Shown: one piece after another, positions 15,416 through 24,381 of the stretch
How the letters are laid out: each line of letters begins with the position of its first letter
Position numbering within the stretch: position 1 is the stretch's first letter
NCBI RefSeq assembly: GCF_002252525.1
Contig: NZ_NNRM01000015.1
Coordinates: 1 to 64,000 of the forward strand
Reading direction: 5' to 3'
Length of the DNA: 64,000 nucleotides
From: Brucella pseudogrignonensis
Lineage (GTDB): Bacteria; Pseudomonadota; Alphaproteobacteria; Rhizobiales; Rhizobiaceae
Translations under genes and position numbers: made by a program
The notes under the pieces: model-generated
What the model was told of the DNA's origin: nothing
The model's input: the letters and a program-made list of their open reading frames with translations, nothing else
The model's database searches: none

Positions 15416-16068
15416 ATTGCAACTATGGTCAGTCCGATAAGAGCTTCGGAGACCTCCAACCTGCGAGCAAGATCGGAGGATCCCCATACGAGCCAATCCG
15501 CGCCTATTGTGATGACCGCAATACCACCAATCATGACGGCGACGTTCAACCATCCGCTCCGCGGAGCGTCGCGCATCGGGCGTGGCAGGACTGGCAACTC
15601 TTTGTCGGGTGGCGAACTTCTTAAGCGCGCGCTTCGAACGACCAGGACGATATAGCCGATACCACCAAGCAGGAACACAAGGCCCTCGGCTCTCGACAGA
15701 TAACCATCAGCTGCAAACACCCAGAACGCCAGTGCGGCGGCTATCATTGCAGGGAGTTCAAGCCCAACGGAGACCGGTTCCAAAACAACGGGCCGAGCGA
15801 TAGCACATAGTCCAAGGATGAACAGCAGACCGAAGGTGTTGGTGCCGGCGATGTTCCCGACGACCAACCCTCCTTCTCCCGTCAACGCGGCATTGATGCC
15901 CACCGCCAGCTCAGGTGTGCTTGTCCCGATCGCAACAAATGTGAGCCCGATGACGAGCGGGGATATGCTCAGCCGGCGCGCGAGCGTCGACCCGCTGCGC
16001 ACCAGTATATCCGCTCCGCCGACCAAAGCGAGGAGGCCAAGCGCGCACCAGAGAATTGCGGCCGTCAA
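15412..16068 (-). pseudogene. CaCA-family Ca2+(Na+)/H+ antiporter, 3' end cut off by IS66
   Basis: A membrane exchanger of the calcium/sodium antiporter family; family members have about 310-320 residues, while only 218 remain. The first alpha repeat (IGLTFVAIGTSTPELAVGI, about 41-59) with its metal-binding Glu is intact. The second begins as SEALIGLTIVA and is then cut: the last codons ATG TAA come partly from the IS66 end (GTAAGCG). Since the second repeat carries the other transport Glu, the protein cannot work. The start is TTG at 16068. It follows the nitroreductase gene in the same direction with a 70-base gap. Confidence 0.85.
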
Positions 16069-16138
16069 GGCTTGTGTCTCTGCAGAAGCACCGGATATGC
16101 GGCAAGGCCTGCATGCCGCTCTATGACCACGCTCCGGA

Positions 16139-16801
16139 TCAGCCGATTTCGCCTAAGGGCTGGATATATGTCACCGAAAGATGATCCGGGAACTTCAGCG
16201 CTGTTTTAATAGCTTCGCGGTCCACCGTACCGAGGAGGCATGTGCCGAGCCCTTCGGCAGCGCAGAACAGATAGACGTTCTGGGCCATGATGGCTGAGTT
16301 GACGCGTGCGGCGATAACCAGTTCTTCGGGCGCAGACTTGGCCAGGTCACCGGCGGCAGCGGCAAGTTTCTCGGCATCAGAGACATAGATCAGCACCACG
16401 GGCGCCCTGCGTACGAAAGCCGTGGGGCTGACATCCGCGCGAATATCTGTATCGGCCACTTTGTTGAGAGCGTTTGCCACGGGGTCGTAGAGACTGACGC
16501 CATCTTCCAGCGCGACGTAGATATCGACGTTCTTCGCACCGTGCCAGGCGGGCGCTGTGCGTCCATCACCGTCCGCGCGGTTGACACCATTGGCCGCCCA
16601 CAGTGCTTCGAGCACCTTTTCGCGCGCAACGTCACCACGCCCGAAGCGCTTGGTAGAGCGGCGCTGTTTCAGGGCTTCCTGCACGGAGACGGTTGCAGCG
16701 CCGCCGGAGGCCACCTGCGCATTGGCTGTCCCGACGATACCTGCGGACGCTGCCGCACTGGTTCCTGCGAGAAACAATCTTCTGGAGAGCTGTCGTGTCA
16801 T
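16139..16801 (-). CDS. Tat-exported nitroreductase-family flavoprotein
   Basis: A 220-residue protein. A twin-arginine signal is seen at residues about 4-13 (SRRLFLAG) with cleavage near ANAQVA (about 30). The mature part has the nitroreductase fold: KQRRSTKRFGRGDVA (FMN phosphate contacts), then a C-terminal EGLGTCLLGTVDREAI segment. Periplasmic nitroreductases of this small type have unknown electron partners; SagB-like and BluB-like members also exist. It is the last gene of the nqr operon, so it may take or give electrons linked to Nqr flavins. Confidence 0.82.
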   Translation of the reverse strand: MTRQLSRRLFLAGTSAAASAGIVGTANAQVASGGAATVSVQEALKQRRSTKRFGRGDVAREKVLEALWAANGVNRADGDGRTAPAWHGAKNVDIYVALEDGVSLYDPVANALNKVADTDIRADVSPTAFVRRAPVVLIYVSDAEKLAAAAGDLAKSAPEELVIAARVNSAIMAQNVYLFCAAEGLGTCLLGTVDREAIKTALKFPDHLSVTYIQPLGEIG

Positions 16802-16832
16802 GATATCGGTCCTTTTCTTTTCCGGGGCTTTG

Positions 16833-17228
16833 TTATGTCCACTGCCGTGAAAGGGCGTTGAGGACGTCGGTACGGCTGATCTGGCCGACAAGTCGGCCAT
16901 GGCGGGTGACGGGGAACCGCCGGTACGAGCTTGCGACAAAGCGCTCACACGCTTCGACGATGTCGATACCCGCATCGAGCGTCTCGAGTTCGGTGCTCAT
17001 ATAGTCGGCGACACTGCCACCCCATTGTTTGTAGTAGGAGGCGTTGAGTGCGGCCTTCAGGCAATCGCGTTTGGACAGAACGCCGACGAGATCGCCGGCG
17101 CCGTCGATGACGCATGCACCCGACACGCCGTTTTGCATGAGCACGGACACGGCCCGTACTATCTCCATGTCCGGCGTTAGCGTGATCAGGTCCGTGCGCA
17201 TATGATCGGCGACCGTGTCGAGTTTCAT
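16833..17228 (-). CDS. Two-CBS-domain protein
   Basis: A 131-residue protein made of two CBS motifs (about 8-62: TLTPDMEIVRAVSVLMQNGVSGACVIDGAGDLVGVLSKRD; and 76-131: ETLDAGIDIVEACERFVASSYRRFPVTRHGRLVGQISRTDVL). CBS pairs bind adenosine nucleotides and act as energy sensors. The size and organisation match Hrp1-type stand-alone CBS proteins. It overlaps nqrM (ATGA), placing it in the Nqr operon, where it might sense ATP/AMP and adjust Nqr activity; this is inference. Confidence 0.85.
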   Translation of the reverse strand: MKLDTVADHMRTDLITLTPDMEIVRAVSVLMQNGVSGACVIDGAGDLVGVLSKRDCLKAALNASYYKQWGGSVADYMSTELETLDAGIDIVEACERFVASSYRRFPVTRHGRLVGQISRTDVLNALSRQWT

Positions 17229-17386
17229 GTCCCGCTTCCTTCGGATCGTTCGCAAGCATGGCATTTGCCGCCGCAGGCCGCGCCGCCGCACGATCCCTTG
17301 AGCGGTGCGCGGCCGGCAAAAAGGCCGGCGGCCAGCGCGAGCATGGCAAGCCCGGTCAGAAGAACAGCGGCGAAAATGGTCTGCAT
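17225..17386 (-). CDS. nqrM: NqrM, Nqr maturation factor
   Basis: A 53-residue membrane protein with one N-terminal transmembrane helix (about 3-24) and the signature LFAGRAPLKGSCGG-AACGGKCHAC (about 20-44) with four cysteines. NqrM is required for assembly of Nqr, probably for delivering iron to the NqrD/E intramembrane cluster. It is shorter than typical NqrM (about 70-80), but the cysteine pattern and place right after apbE make the call strong. It would be missed by size-limited gene calling. Confidence 0.88.
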   Translation of the reverse strand: MQTIFAAVLLTGLAMLALAAGLFAGRAPLKGSCGGAACGGKCHACERSEGSGT

Positions 17387-17390
17387 GGCT

Positions 17391-18365
17391 TTATGCCCTC
17401 CCCTGGTCGATGAACAACCTGTTGGCTCTGGCCTTAAGACCTCCCGCCTCGCGAAGCAGATAAAGCGCGGGCAGACGGTTGGCGGAGGCGAATGCAAGGC
17501 CGCCTTCAGGACCCATTACCAGAAGGGCGGTCGCAAACGCGTCGGCCTCCAGCGCTGTCGGGGCCAGAACGGAAACCGAGGCGACGCTGTTGCGAACCGG
17601 CTCTCCGGTTGCGGGATCGATCGTATGACTGTAGCGGCGGCCCGCGATCTCATAGGCATTGATCGCATCGCCCGAGGTCGCCATCGCCACGCCTGTCAGG
17701 GGAAGCGTCGTGTGGACACCGGTGCGAAGCGGGTCCGCAATGCCGACGCGCCATGGACGGCCGTCAGGGCGCGCACCGAAACCATAGACTTCGCCACCCA
17801 CCTCGATCAGGAAACTCGGCAGCCCTTGATCTCTCAGGTGTCCTGCAAGCCGGTCGACGGCGTAGCCCTTGGCTATGCCGCACAGATCGAGCGAAAGTTC
17901 CGGCTCTGCTTTGGAGAGGCCTTCGGCACTGACGGCAAAAGCGGTGTAGCGACCGGACCGCCCGGCAGCGATCGGCCCGAAACCGTAACGATGGACAGCG
18001 GGCCCGACGGCCGGATCGAACGCGCCGCCGGTCAATCGCGCAATCTCGAGTGCCTTGCTAGCAACCGTCCGAAGCGGCTCGGAGGCTGCGAACGGTGTGA
18101 TTTCCGAACGGCTGTTGAAGCGCGAAAGCTCCGAACCCGCACGAAACGGGCTCATCGAATGATCGATCCCGGCCAGTAAGTGCCGGAGATCCGCGCCAAT
18201 CTTGCGGGCATCGGCATCGGCCGGAACGGTGACCTGCCATCGTGTGCCGAAAGCGCGCCCGGAGATGCGCGTGAGATCATCGGCACCGGCTCGGGCCAAA
18301 GACGGCAAGGACATCAGTCCGGCCAGGGCTCCCAGTCCAAATACGATCTCGCGCCTTGTCGTCAT
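17391..18365 (-). CDS. apbE: ApbE, FAD:protein FMN transferase
   Basis: A 324-residue flavin transferase that attaches FMN to a Ser/Thr of target proteins such as NqrC. A signal-like N-terminus (about 1-27, ending ARAGA) indicates periplasmic location, preceded by a possible twin-arginine (TTRREIVFG). Conserved stretches are FGTRWQVTV, SPFRAGSELSRFN, GAFDPAVGP, DLCGIAKGYAVDR, IEVGGEV and the C-terminal YSHTIDPATGEPV with ALEADAFATAL. It lies 4 bases after nqrF. Its presence shows that covalent flavin attachment is still used here. Confidence 0.93.
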   Translation of the reverse strand: MTTRREIVFGLGALAGLMSLPSLARAGADDLTRISGRAFGTRWQVTVPADADARKIGADLRHLLAGIDHSMSPFRAGSELSRFNSRSEITPFAASEPLRTVASKALEIARLTGGAFDPAVGPAVHRYGFGPIAAGRSGRYTAFAVSAEGLSKAEPELSLDLCGIAKGYAVDRLAGHLRDQGLPSFLIEVGGEVYGFGARPDGRPWRVGIADPLRTGVHTTLPLTGVAMATSGDAINAYEIAGRRYSHTIDPATGEPVRNSVASVSVLAPTALEADAFATALLVMGPEGGLAFASANRLPALYLLREAGGLKARANRLFIDQGRA

Positions 18366-18369
18366 GCTC

Positions 18370-19590
18370 CTAGATCCCGAAATCGTCATTGAAGATGCTC
18401 TCGCTCTCCACACCGCATTCATCGAGCATCGCGTAGATGGCCTCGATCATGAGCGGAGGGCCGCACAGATAATATTCGCAGTCCTCCGGCGCCGGGTGAT
18501 CCTTCAGATAGGCGCGGAAGACGACATCATGGACAAAGCCTAACTCACCGTCCCAGGGGTCGTTTCTGGCTGGTTCGGAGAGGGCTGGCACCCAGCGGAA
18601 GTTCTCATGACGCCGGGCAAGCTCGTCGAATTCGTCGGCGTAGAACAGTTCGCCACGGCTTCGCGCGCCGTACCAGAAGCTGATCTTGCGGCGGCTTCCC
18701 TGACGCTCGAGCATGTCCGTTATGATGGCGCGCAAGGGCGCCATGCCGACGCCGCCGCCGATAAACACCATCTCGCGCCCGGTATCCTGCGCCCCGAAGT
18801 GACCATACGGGCCCGCCACTTCGATCGGGTCGCCCTCGCGCAGACCGAACAGCCATGACGAGACGATGCCGGGAGGTGCATGCGGTTTGGCTGGCGGTGG
18901 CGTGGCCAGACGGATGTTGAGCACGATCATGCCGACATCCTTGGGTCGGCTGGCAACCGAATAGGCGCGAGAGACGGGCTGAGGGCTTTGCGACGAGAGC
19001 TTGTCAATTCCGAGTTTTTTCCATTCGGCGGCATGCTGCGGTTCAAGCGCGATGCCGGAGAAGTCGAGACGATAGGCCGGTGCGGTGACCTGCACGAAAT
19101 TGCCCGCACGAAAGTCGAATTCCGCGCCCTCCGGCAAGGCGAGCACGATTTCCTTGATCAAAGGCGTGACACTGCGCGACGATGCCACGCGGCAGTTCAT
19201 CGTGGTGATGCCGAGCACCTCGTCCGGGACGGTGACGGCGAGGTCGTTTCGCACCACGATCTGGCAGGCGAGCCGCATTCCAGCCCGAACGTCGGCAGGA
19301 GAAAGCCGGGCGCGTTCCGTCGGCAACGGCTCTCCCGTACCCGTGACGCCGCTGACGCGGCACAGGCCGCACGTTCCCGCGCCGGCGCAGCCCGAGGGCA
19401 CGGCGATGCCGTTGGAATTCAAAATATCGAGAAGCTTGAAATTCGCCAGAGCGCCAATCTCACGCCCGCCGTTAACGGTGACCGCCACGGGTCGCGACGG
19501 CAGCAGATACTCCCGAACCTTATGGACAACGGCTGCCAGCGCGACGAGCAGCAAGGAAATGAAGCCGATGCCGAGCAGGATCTCCGTCAT
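18370..19590 (-). CDS. nqrF: NqrF, NADH-oxidising FAD/2Fe-2S subunit
   Basis: A 406-residue subunit that takes hydride from NADH and passes electrons to the other Nqr flavins. One N-terminal membrane helix (about 4-24) is followed by a ferredoxin domain with Cys68, Cys74, Cys77 and Cys109, the FAD-binding motif RAYSVAS, and the NADH-binding [11 protein letters not shown]. The C-terminus [10 protein letters not shown] is conserved. All redox ligands are present. It overlaps nqrE by 4 bases. Confidence 0.95.
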   Translation of the reverse strand: MTEILLGIGFISLLLVALAAVVHKVREYLLPSRPVAVTVNGGREIGALANFKLLDILNSNGIAVPSGCAGAGTCGLCRVSGVTGTGEPLPTERARLSPADVRAGMRLACQIVVRNDLAVTVPDEVLGITTMNCRVASSRSVTPLIKEIVLALPEGAEFDFRAGNFVQVTAPAYRLDFSGIALEPQHAAEWKKLGIDKLSSQSPQPVSRAYSVASRPKDVGMIVLNIRLATPPPAKPHAPPGIVSSWLFGLREGDPIEVAGPYGHFGAQDTGREMVFIGGGVGMAPLRAIITDMLERQGSRRKISFWYGARSRGELFYADEFDELARRHENFRWVPALSEPARNDPWDGELGFVHDVVFRAYLKDHPAPEDCEYYLCGPPLMIEAIYAMLDECGVESESIFNDDFGI

Positions 19591-20189
19591 AGCACGCGCA
19601 CTCCCACAAAGGCGGAGAACGCCATGGACAGGAGACCGGTGACGATGAAAGCAATGCCGAGGCCCTGCAATCCTTCGGGGACATTGGCATAGCGCAGCCT
19701 CTCGCGGATCGCCGCGAGCGCGACGATGGCCAGCGCCCAGCCGATCCCGGTGCCGATCCCATAGACCGTGCTTTCAGTGAGATCATATTGCCGCTCGACC
19801 ATGAACAGACTGCCGCCGATAATGGCGCAGTTGATGGCGAGCAGCGGCAGGTAGATGCCAAGCGCGCCGTAGAGGGCGGGCACGTAACGATCGAGCAGCA
19901 TCTCGATGATCTGCACCATCGCCGCGACGATGCCGATGAAGGTGATCAGCCGCATGAAACCGAGATCGACATCCGGCAGCCCCATCCACGCGAGCGCCCC
20001 GGCACTCAGGATATAGGCGTGCAGCAGGTAGTTCACCGGCACGCTGAGCGATTGCACGACGATCATCGCAACACCCACGCCGAAGGCTGTTTCCACGCGC
20101 TTGGAGACGGCGAGGAAGGTGCACATGCCGAGGAAGAAGGACAGCGCGAGGTTTTCTTCGAAAATGGAGCGCTGGAACAGTTCGATCAT
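19587..20189 (-). CDS. nqrE: NqrE, membrane subunit
   Basis: A 200-residue protein with six hydrophobic segments. The cysteines that ligate the intramembrane 2Fe-2S cluster shared with NqrD are present: [11 protein letters not shown] (Cys23) and [10 protein letters not shown]. Length equals that of Vibrio NqrE (198). It overlaps nqrD and nqrF by 4 bases each, supporting equimolar translation. Confidence 0.95.
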   Translation of the reverse strand: MIELFQRSIFEENLALSFFLGMCTFLAVSKRVETAFGVGVAMIVVQSLSVPVNYLLHAYILSAGALAWMGLPDVDLGFMRLITFIGIVAAMVQIIEMLLDRYVPALYGALGIYLPLLAINCAIIGGSLFMVERQYDLTESTVYGIGTGIGWALAIVALAAIRERLRYANVPEGLQGLGIAFIVTGLLSMAFSAFVGVRVL

Positions 20190-20845
20190 GTCTCAGTCGT
20201 CCTTTGCTGCTCGCGCAACTCGAATTCAGGCGCTTCCCTCTGGCCCCGGCGCAGGCTGCGAACAGCCCAGACCAGAAGGCCAAGGATGATGAATGCGCTC
20301 GGCGCGAGCAGCATAAGACGGAGTGGCTGGTACCAGCCACCGTCGGCCACGAGTGGCAGCAGGCCGACGCCGAACAGGCTTCCGGCGCCGAACAACTCGC
20401 GGATGGCGGCGACAGTGAGCAGCACCAGGCTGTAGCCGAGTGCATTGCCGACGCCATCCACGATGCTGGGAACGACCGGATTGTGCAGCGCATAGGCTTC
20501 GGTGCGCCCGAGCACGATGCAGTTCGTGGCAATCAACGAGACAAACACCGTCAGCCGCTGGCTCATCTCATAGGCAAAAGCCTGCAACATCTGGTCGGCG
20601 ACGATGACCAGCGAGGCGATGATGGTGATCTGCAGGATGATGCGCACGGAGGACGGGATGTGTCGGCGGATGGCGCTGATGACGCCTGCCGACAGGCCGA
20701 GCACGACGGTCAGGGCGATCGACATGGTGAGAGCGGTGGACATCGATGTCGTGACCGCCAGTGCCGAGCAGATGCCGAGGATATGGACGGTGACGGGGTT
20801 CTTGTCGATGAGCGGATCTGTCAGGTTGCGGAAAGGGATAGTCAT
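20186..20845 (-). CDS. nqrD: NqrD, membrane subunit
   Basis: A 219-residue protein with six hydrophobic segments and the family motifs [11 protein letters not shown] (Cys26) and [14 protein letters not shown], carrying the two cysteines that complete the NqrD/NqrE cluster. The C-terminal tail (about 195-219) is charged and longer than in Vibrio NqrD (210). It overlaps both neighbours by 4 bases. Confidence 0.95.
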   Translation of the reverse strand: MTIPFRNLTDPLIDKNPVTVHILGICSALAVTTSMSTALTMSIALTVVLGLSAGVISAIRRHIPSSVRIILQITIIASLVIVADQMLQAFAYEMSQRLTVFVSLIATNCIVLGRTEAYALHNPVVPSIVDGVGNALGYSLVLLTVAAIRELFGAGSLFGVGLLPLVADGGWYQPLRLMLLAPSAFIILGLLVWAVRSLRRGQREAPEFELREQQRTTET

Positions 20846-21660
20846 TCGATCTCGCCTTTCTTCAGCCTGTCGAGAAACGGCCCGAAGCCGTGCTCGCCCA
20901 TCCAGAATTCGAGCATGTCCGAGATCGCATAGCTCGTGACGCTGGCGCCGGAGATGCCGTCGACTTCATTGGGGCCGCTGGCATTGCCGCGCACCACGGA
21001 AATGGCGAAATCGCCATCGTCGAAGATGCGCTTGCCTGCCCATTGCGCCTGCCAACCGTCCTCGGCGACGCGGGCGCCGAGGCCGGGCGTCTCACCCTGC
21101 TCATAAACCGTGAAGGCGGCAACGGTGTCGAGATCGGCCTCCAGCGCCAGATAGGCCCGGATGGTCGACTGGTAGCCGGCGCCGCGGACCGGAAGCACAA
21201 CGAGCGCCAGTTCCTCGCCGCGGCGCAGAAGATAGACAAGCGCGTGGTTTTCGCGGCGGCTGAGACCAGCGAGGTCGTCAGCGCGCGGCAGGGCCGAACT
21301 TCGCTCTGCGTCCGCCGCCGCCGCTCGCTGATCGAAGCTTCCCGGATCGACATCGGCGGCGACCGTTCCGCTTGCGAGGTCGATGACGAGCGTTTCGACG
21401 CCGCTTGCGCCAGATTCCTTCAATATCTCCCCGATGCCCGGAACGTTTTCCAGCATCTGCACCATGCGGCCCTGTTGCTGGGCGACGATATTGGCCTGCT
21501 GGATCGGCCGCAGGACGACCGCTGCGATGGAGACGGTAAAGCCGCAGCCAATGGCCACCAGAAGCGACATGCCGATCGTCTTGACGCCATCGGTGTTCGG
21601 ACGGTTCAGAAAGCGGCGCCACATGCCCGGGCGCGGGCTGGGAGGACGAGCGTCAGCCAT
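20842..21660 (-). CDS. nqrC: NqrC, covalent-FMN subunit (acceptor Ser in place of Thr)
   Basis: A 272-residue subunit with one membrane helix (about 30-50) and a periplasmic FMN-binding domain. The flavin attachment motif reads DGISGASVTS, with Ser240 at the place of the usual acceptor Thr of S-G-A-T. The rest of the domain (GETPGLGARVAE, near 189) is normal. ApbE is encoded in the same operon. Nqr's NqrC lies between NqrF-derived electrons and NqrB; with Ser as acceptor the reaction is chemically possible. It overlaps nqrB by 8 bases. Confidence 0.92.
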   Translation of the reverse strand: MADARPPSPRPGMWRRFLNRPNTDGVKTIGMSLLVAIGCGFTVSIAAVVLRPIQQANIVAQQQGRMVQMLENVPGIGEILKESGASGVETLVIDLASGTVAADVDPGSFDQRAAAADAERSSALPRADDLAGLSRRENHALVYLLRRGEELALVVLPVRGAGYQSTIRAYLALEADLDTVAAFTVYEQGETPGLGARVAEDGWQAQWAGKRIFDDGDFAISVVRGNASGPNEVDGISGASVTSYAISDMLEFWMGEHGFGPFLDRLKKGEIE

Positions 21661-22459
21661 GTCGCCTTGCCCTCCGCCTTACATGGATCGCCACGACCAC
21701 GTAATCGATCAATGGTGCGAAAATGCTGCTCATCAGGATCGCGAAGATCGCGGCTCCAAAAGTCGATCCGGCCTGCGAGAACAGGCCGATGAGCACGCCG
21801 GTCAGAATGCCCTGTGCAAAACGACCTGGATTTGTCGTGCAGGAACATACAGGATCTGCCGCCAGAAAGAGGATCGCGCAGCCGATCGCACCCGAAAGCA
21901 GGTTGACCGACGGATCGCTTCCCTGCGCCCAAACCATGAGGGCCATCGTGCAGTAGGCCGCAAGCAGCAATCGCCATGACGCCTGGCCGCTGAGGAGCAG
22001 GAGAACCAAAGCCGGAAGCAATGCCGCCAGAGGAATGTTTGGCCCGGCTCGATAGTCGATTTCAGTGAAGGAGAACATCACGAAGGCAAGGGCGGCGACG
22101 GCAGGATGCACGAAATTGCGCCCGCGCCCACCGAACACCTGTTCGGCGATCACCACGCCGAAGCTGACGCCCAAAGCGAGCTGCCAGAGCGGCGCATCGG
22201 CCGGGACAAGAAGGGCGATCAGCGTGGCGGCGACAATACCGTCAAGTCCCGGCCTGAGACCCCGGACACGTGTGAAGACATGCTGCCACGCAAGGGTCAG
22301 GCTGACAGAGATCAGCAGCCGCGCTGCGAACTGTTCCGTATCTGCGACAAGCGCGGACACGACCGGGACGATCACGCCGAGCAGCGCGGGCGTGGCGCTG
22401 TCGGACAACAAGGTGCGGCCGACGCGGCCCGCCTGCAGGTCATGGAAGAAGGCGATCAT
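21653..22459 (-). CDS. nqrB: NqrB, compact form without the covalent-FMN motif
   Basis: A 268-residue integral membrane protein with about eight hydrophobic segments. Typical NqrB has about 410 residues and attaches FMN to a Thr in an S-G-A-T loop. No such motif occurs here; the expected loop region reads FTEIDYRAGPNIP and is short. The C-terminus (ILMSSIFAPLIDYVVVAIHVRRRARRHG) is clearly NqrB/RnfD-like, as is DPVCSCTTNPGRF. The gene order leaves no doubt about identity, but electron transfer and ion coupling may differ from Vibrio Nqr. It overlaps nqrA by 4 bases. Confidence 0.85.
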   Translation of the reverse strand: MIAFFHDLQAGRVGRTLLSDSATPALLGVIVPVVSALVADTEQFAARLLISVSLTLAWQHVFTRVRGLRPGLDGIVAATLIALLVPADAPLWQLALGVSFGVVIAEQVFGGRGRNFVHPAVAALAFVMFSFTEIDYRAGPNIPLAALLPALVLLLLSGQASWRLLLAAYCTMALMVWAQGSDPSVNLLSGAIGCAILFLAADPVCSCTTNPGRFAQGILTGVLIGLFSQAGSTFGAAIFAILMSSIFAPLIDYVVVAIHVRRRARRHG

Positions 22460-23703
22460 ATCGCTTCCTCCAACTCATCGAGCGTCGCACGCAACAGGGC
22501 GCCATAATCCGTGCCCGACCCGTCGACATGGCTCAGGAGCGCCAGATCCTCTTCCACAAGTTCCAGCGCACCAAGTTTCGCGGCGGTTTCCACATCGCCC
22601 GTGCTGATGGCGCGCAGGAACGGCGCGGGCAGGATCCCGCAAGGCGCGGCCCGTTCATGAACGGCATTGGGAATGAGCGGCGCCGGAAATTGCTCGTTGA
22701 ATGAGGTCAGGTAGCGCATGAGAAAGGAGCGCCGGAGCGGATGCCTGTGTGGGATGGCGGTGGCCTGCACGTCATAACGCCGCAGGAAATGCTCGACCGT
22801 TCCGCCGAGCGGAGAGCCCGAAAGCAACTGAACCGAGGGACCGGTGAGCGAGGCGCCGAAAAGATCTTTCAGATTCGCGCCTGCGGGAGCGACAACGAGG
22901 CGCGGACTGCACGTCCCCGGTCCGGTCAGCGCAACGACGCGCCGTGTCCATATCCGGCCCGTATCGAGCAGGCATCCCAGCGCGATTACGTCCTGATAGC
23001 CGATGTGCCAAACCATCCTGTTTACACCGACAGGATTGAGATGATGGATATGGGTTCCAACCAGACCCGCCGGATGCCTGCCCGCGAAACAGACAGCCTT
23101 GACGGCTTCGGGAACGGCCGGGGAGGCATCGGCCCCGTGACAGACGTAAACGGGACCGTCGGTCAGGTGACGCAGCGCCTCCGCGCCGAGACGAAACCAT
23201 GATTCGAAGCGCCTTATGACGGGGGCCGGATCACCTGCGAGCGGCGCGGTATCGGTGGCTGTTACGAAAATCGCATCAGGAGCCTGCCGGGGATCGGCGA
23301 GCCGACCGAATGGCCGGGTGCGAAATGACTGCCAGCAACCGCTTTGGAGCAGGAGCGACTGCATGGTCATGCGATCTGGCCGTGAGGGCCTGTCGAATTC
23401 GACGGCGGCTTCGTCCTCGACGTCGATAATAATGGAATCGAGGCTTCTACGCGCGCCGCGCGAGATTGCGCGGATTGTTCCAGCAACAGGGGCTGTAAAC
23501 GTCAGATGAGGGCGGTGACGATCCGTAAACAGCCGCTCGCCGGCTCGCACGGCTTGTCCGATCGCGACATCGATAACCGGGCGCAGGCGCGGGTAATCTT
23601 CTCCCATAAGCGCAACCGAGCGAGCCACGACCGCATCTTCAATCGTGTCTATCGGCTTGCCTTCCCATCGAAGATCGATCCCGCCCCTGATATGTACCTG
23701 CAA
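22456..23703 (-). CDS. nqrA: NqrA, ubiquinone-reactive peripheral subunit
   Basis: A 415-residue soluble subunit. The N-terminal biotinyl-like domain is recognised by HIRGGIDLRWEGKP and LTFTAPVAGTIRAISRGARRSLDSIII; later motifs include VGTHIHHLNPVG and NPVGVNRMVWHIGYQDVIALG. I prefer the TTG at 23703 as start because GGGAGGGG lies 5-7 bases before it and the protein then begins like other NqrA proteins. An ATG at 23757 would add 18 residues without similarity. First gene of a ten-gene operon with mostly 4-base overlaps. Confidence 0.9.
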   Translation of the reverse strand: MQVHIRGGIDLRWEGKPIDTIEDAVVARSVALMGEDYPRLRPVIDVAIGQAVRAGERLFTDRHRPHLTFTAPVAGTIRAISRGARRSLDSIIIDVEDEAAVEFDRPSRPDRMTMQSLLLQSGCWQSFRTRPFGRLADPRQAPDAIFVTATDTAPLAGDPAPVIRRFESWFRLGAEALRHLTDGPVYVCHGADASPAVPEAVKAVCFAGRHPAGLVGTHIHHLNPVGVNRMVWHIGYQDVIALGCLLDTGRIWTRRVVALTGPGTCSPRLVVAPAGANLKDLFGASLTGPSVQLLSGSPLGGTVEHFLRRYDVQATAIPHRHPLRRSFLMRYLTSFNEQFPAPLIPNAVHERAAPCGILPAPFLRAISTGDVETAAKLGALELVEEDLALLSHVDGSGTDYGALLRATLDELEEAI

Positions 23704-23774
23704 AAAATACCCCTCCCACGTAAGCGATGCTGGACGTTTCCCTTCCCGATCGGACATCAACCGGGCGTGGCCAC

Positions 23775-24305
23775 CTAGGCGTTGCCTGACCCGGTTACAT
23801 TTTCGGACAAGGCGATCCTCAGCTTCTCTTCCTGCTCTGGCGACAGGGACGTCTTGAGAACTCGACCACGCAGGCCTTCGAACTCCGCCAGCACCTTTTC
23901 CGGCTGGACCTTGCGGACAAGAACGAACAGCGCAGACGAATTGCTTGGAATGGTCTCGCCCAGAGACTTGATGAACGTATCGTCGATGCCATAGTCGGCA
24001 AGGGAGCCGGACAAGGCGCCGACACCCGCTCCCGTCAGGCCGCCAATGGCGATGCCGGCAAGCGGATTGAGAAAGAGCAGGCCCACAAGGCCGCCCCAGA
24101 TCGTTCCCGAGAGAAGGCCCGATGTGGCGCCGAGAGCCGCCAGGTTAAGGCTCTGCTTGAGATGGACCTTGCCTTCGCCGTCACGAACGACGACGACGGC
24201 ATCTTCCAGATCGACCAGATATTCTTTTCTGAGAGCAGCGAGCTTGAGAAGCACCTTGTCGGCTTCATCAACCGTATCGAAACCGACGACGACCAGATCG
24301 GACAT
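23775..24305 (-). CDS. DUF1269 membrane-associated stress protein
   Basis: A 176-residue protein of the DUF1269 family. The N-terminus (SDLVVVGFDTVDEADKVL) and C-terminus form a ferredoxin-like fold, and between them is a glycine-rich hydrophobic hairpin (about 65-110: GLLSGTIWGGLVGLLFLNPLAGIAIGG) that could insert in membrane. It starts with a good AGGAGA site. It lies 71 bases before nqrA in the same direction and 76 bases after the universal stress gene. DUF1269 proteins commonly accompany stress and storage genes; function unknown. Confidence 0.83.
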   Translation of the reverse strand: MSDLVVVGFDTVDEADKVLLKLAALRKEYLVDLEDAVVVVRDGEGKVHLKQSLNLAALGATSGLLSGTIWGGLVGLLFLNPLAGIAIGGLTGAGVGALSGSLADYGIDDTFIKSLGETIPSNSSALFVLVRKVQPEKVLAEFEGLRGRVLKTSLSPEQEEKLRIALSENVTGSGNA

Positions 24306-24381
24306 GTTTTCTTCTCCTGTGTTGTAATCTCTTTTTGCCGACGGCCTGCGGGGCCCACCCACCCTGTTGGACGATCACGTC

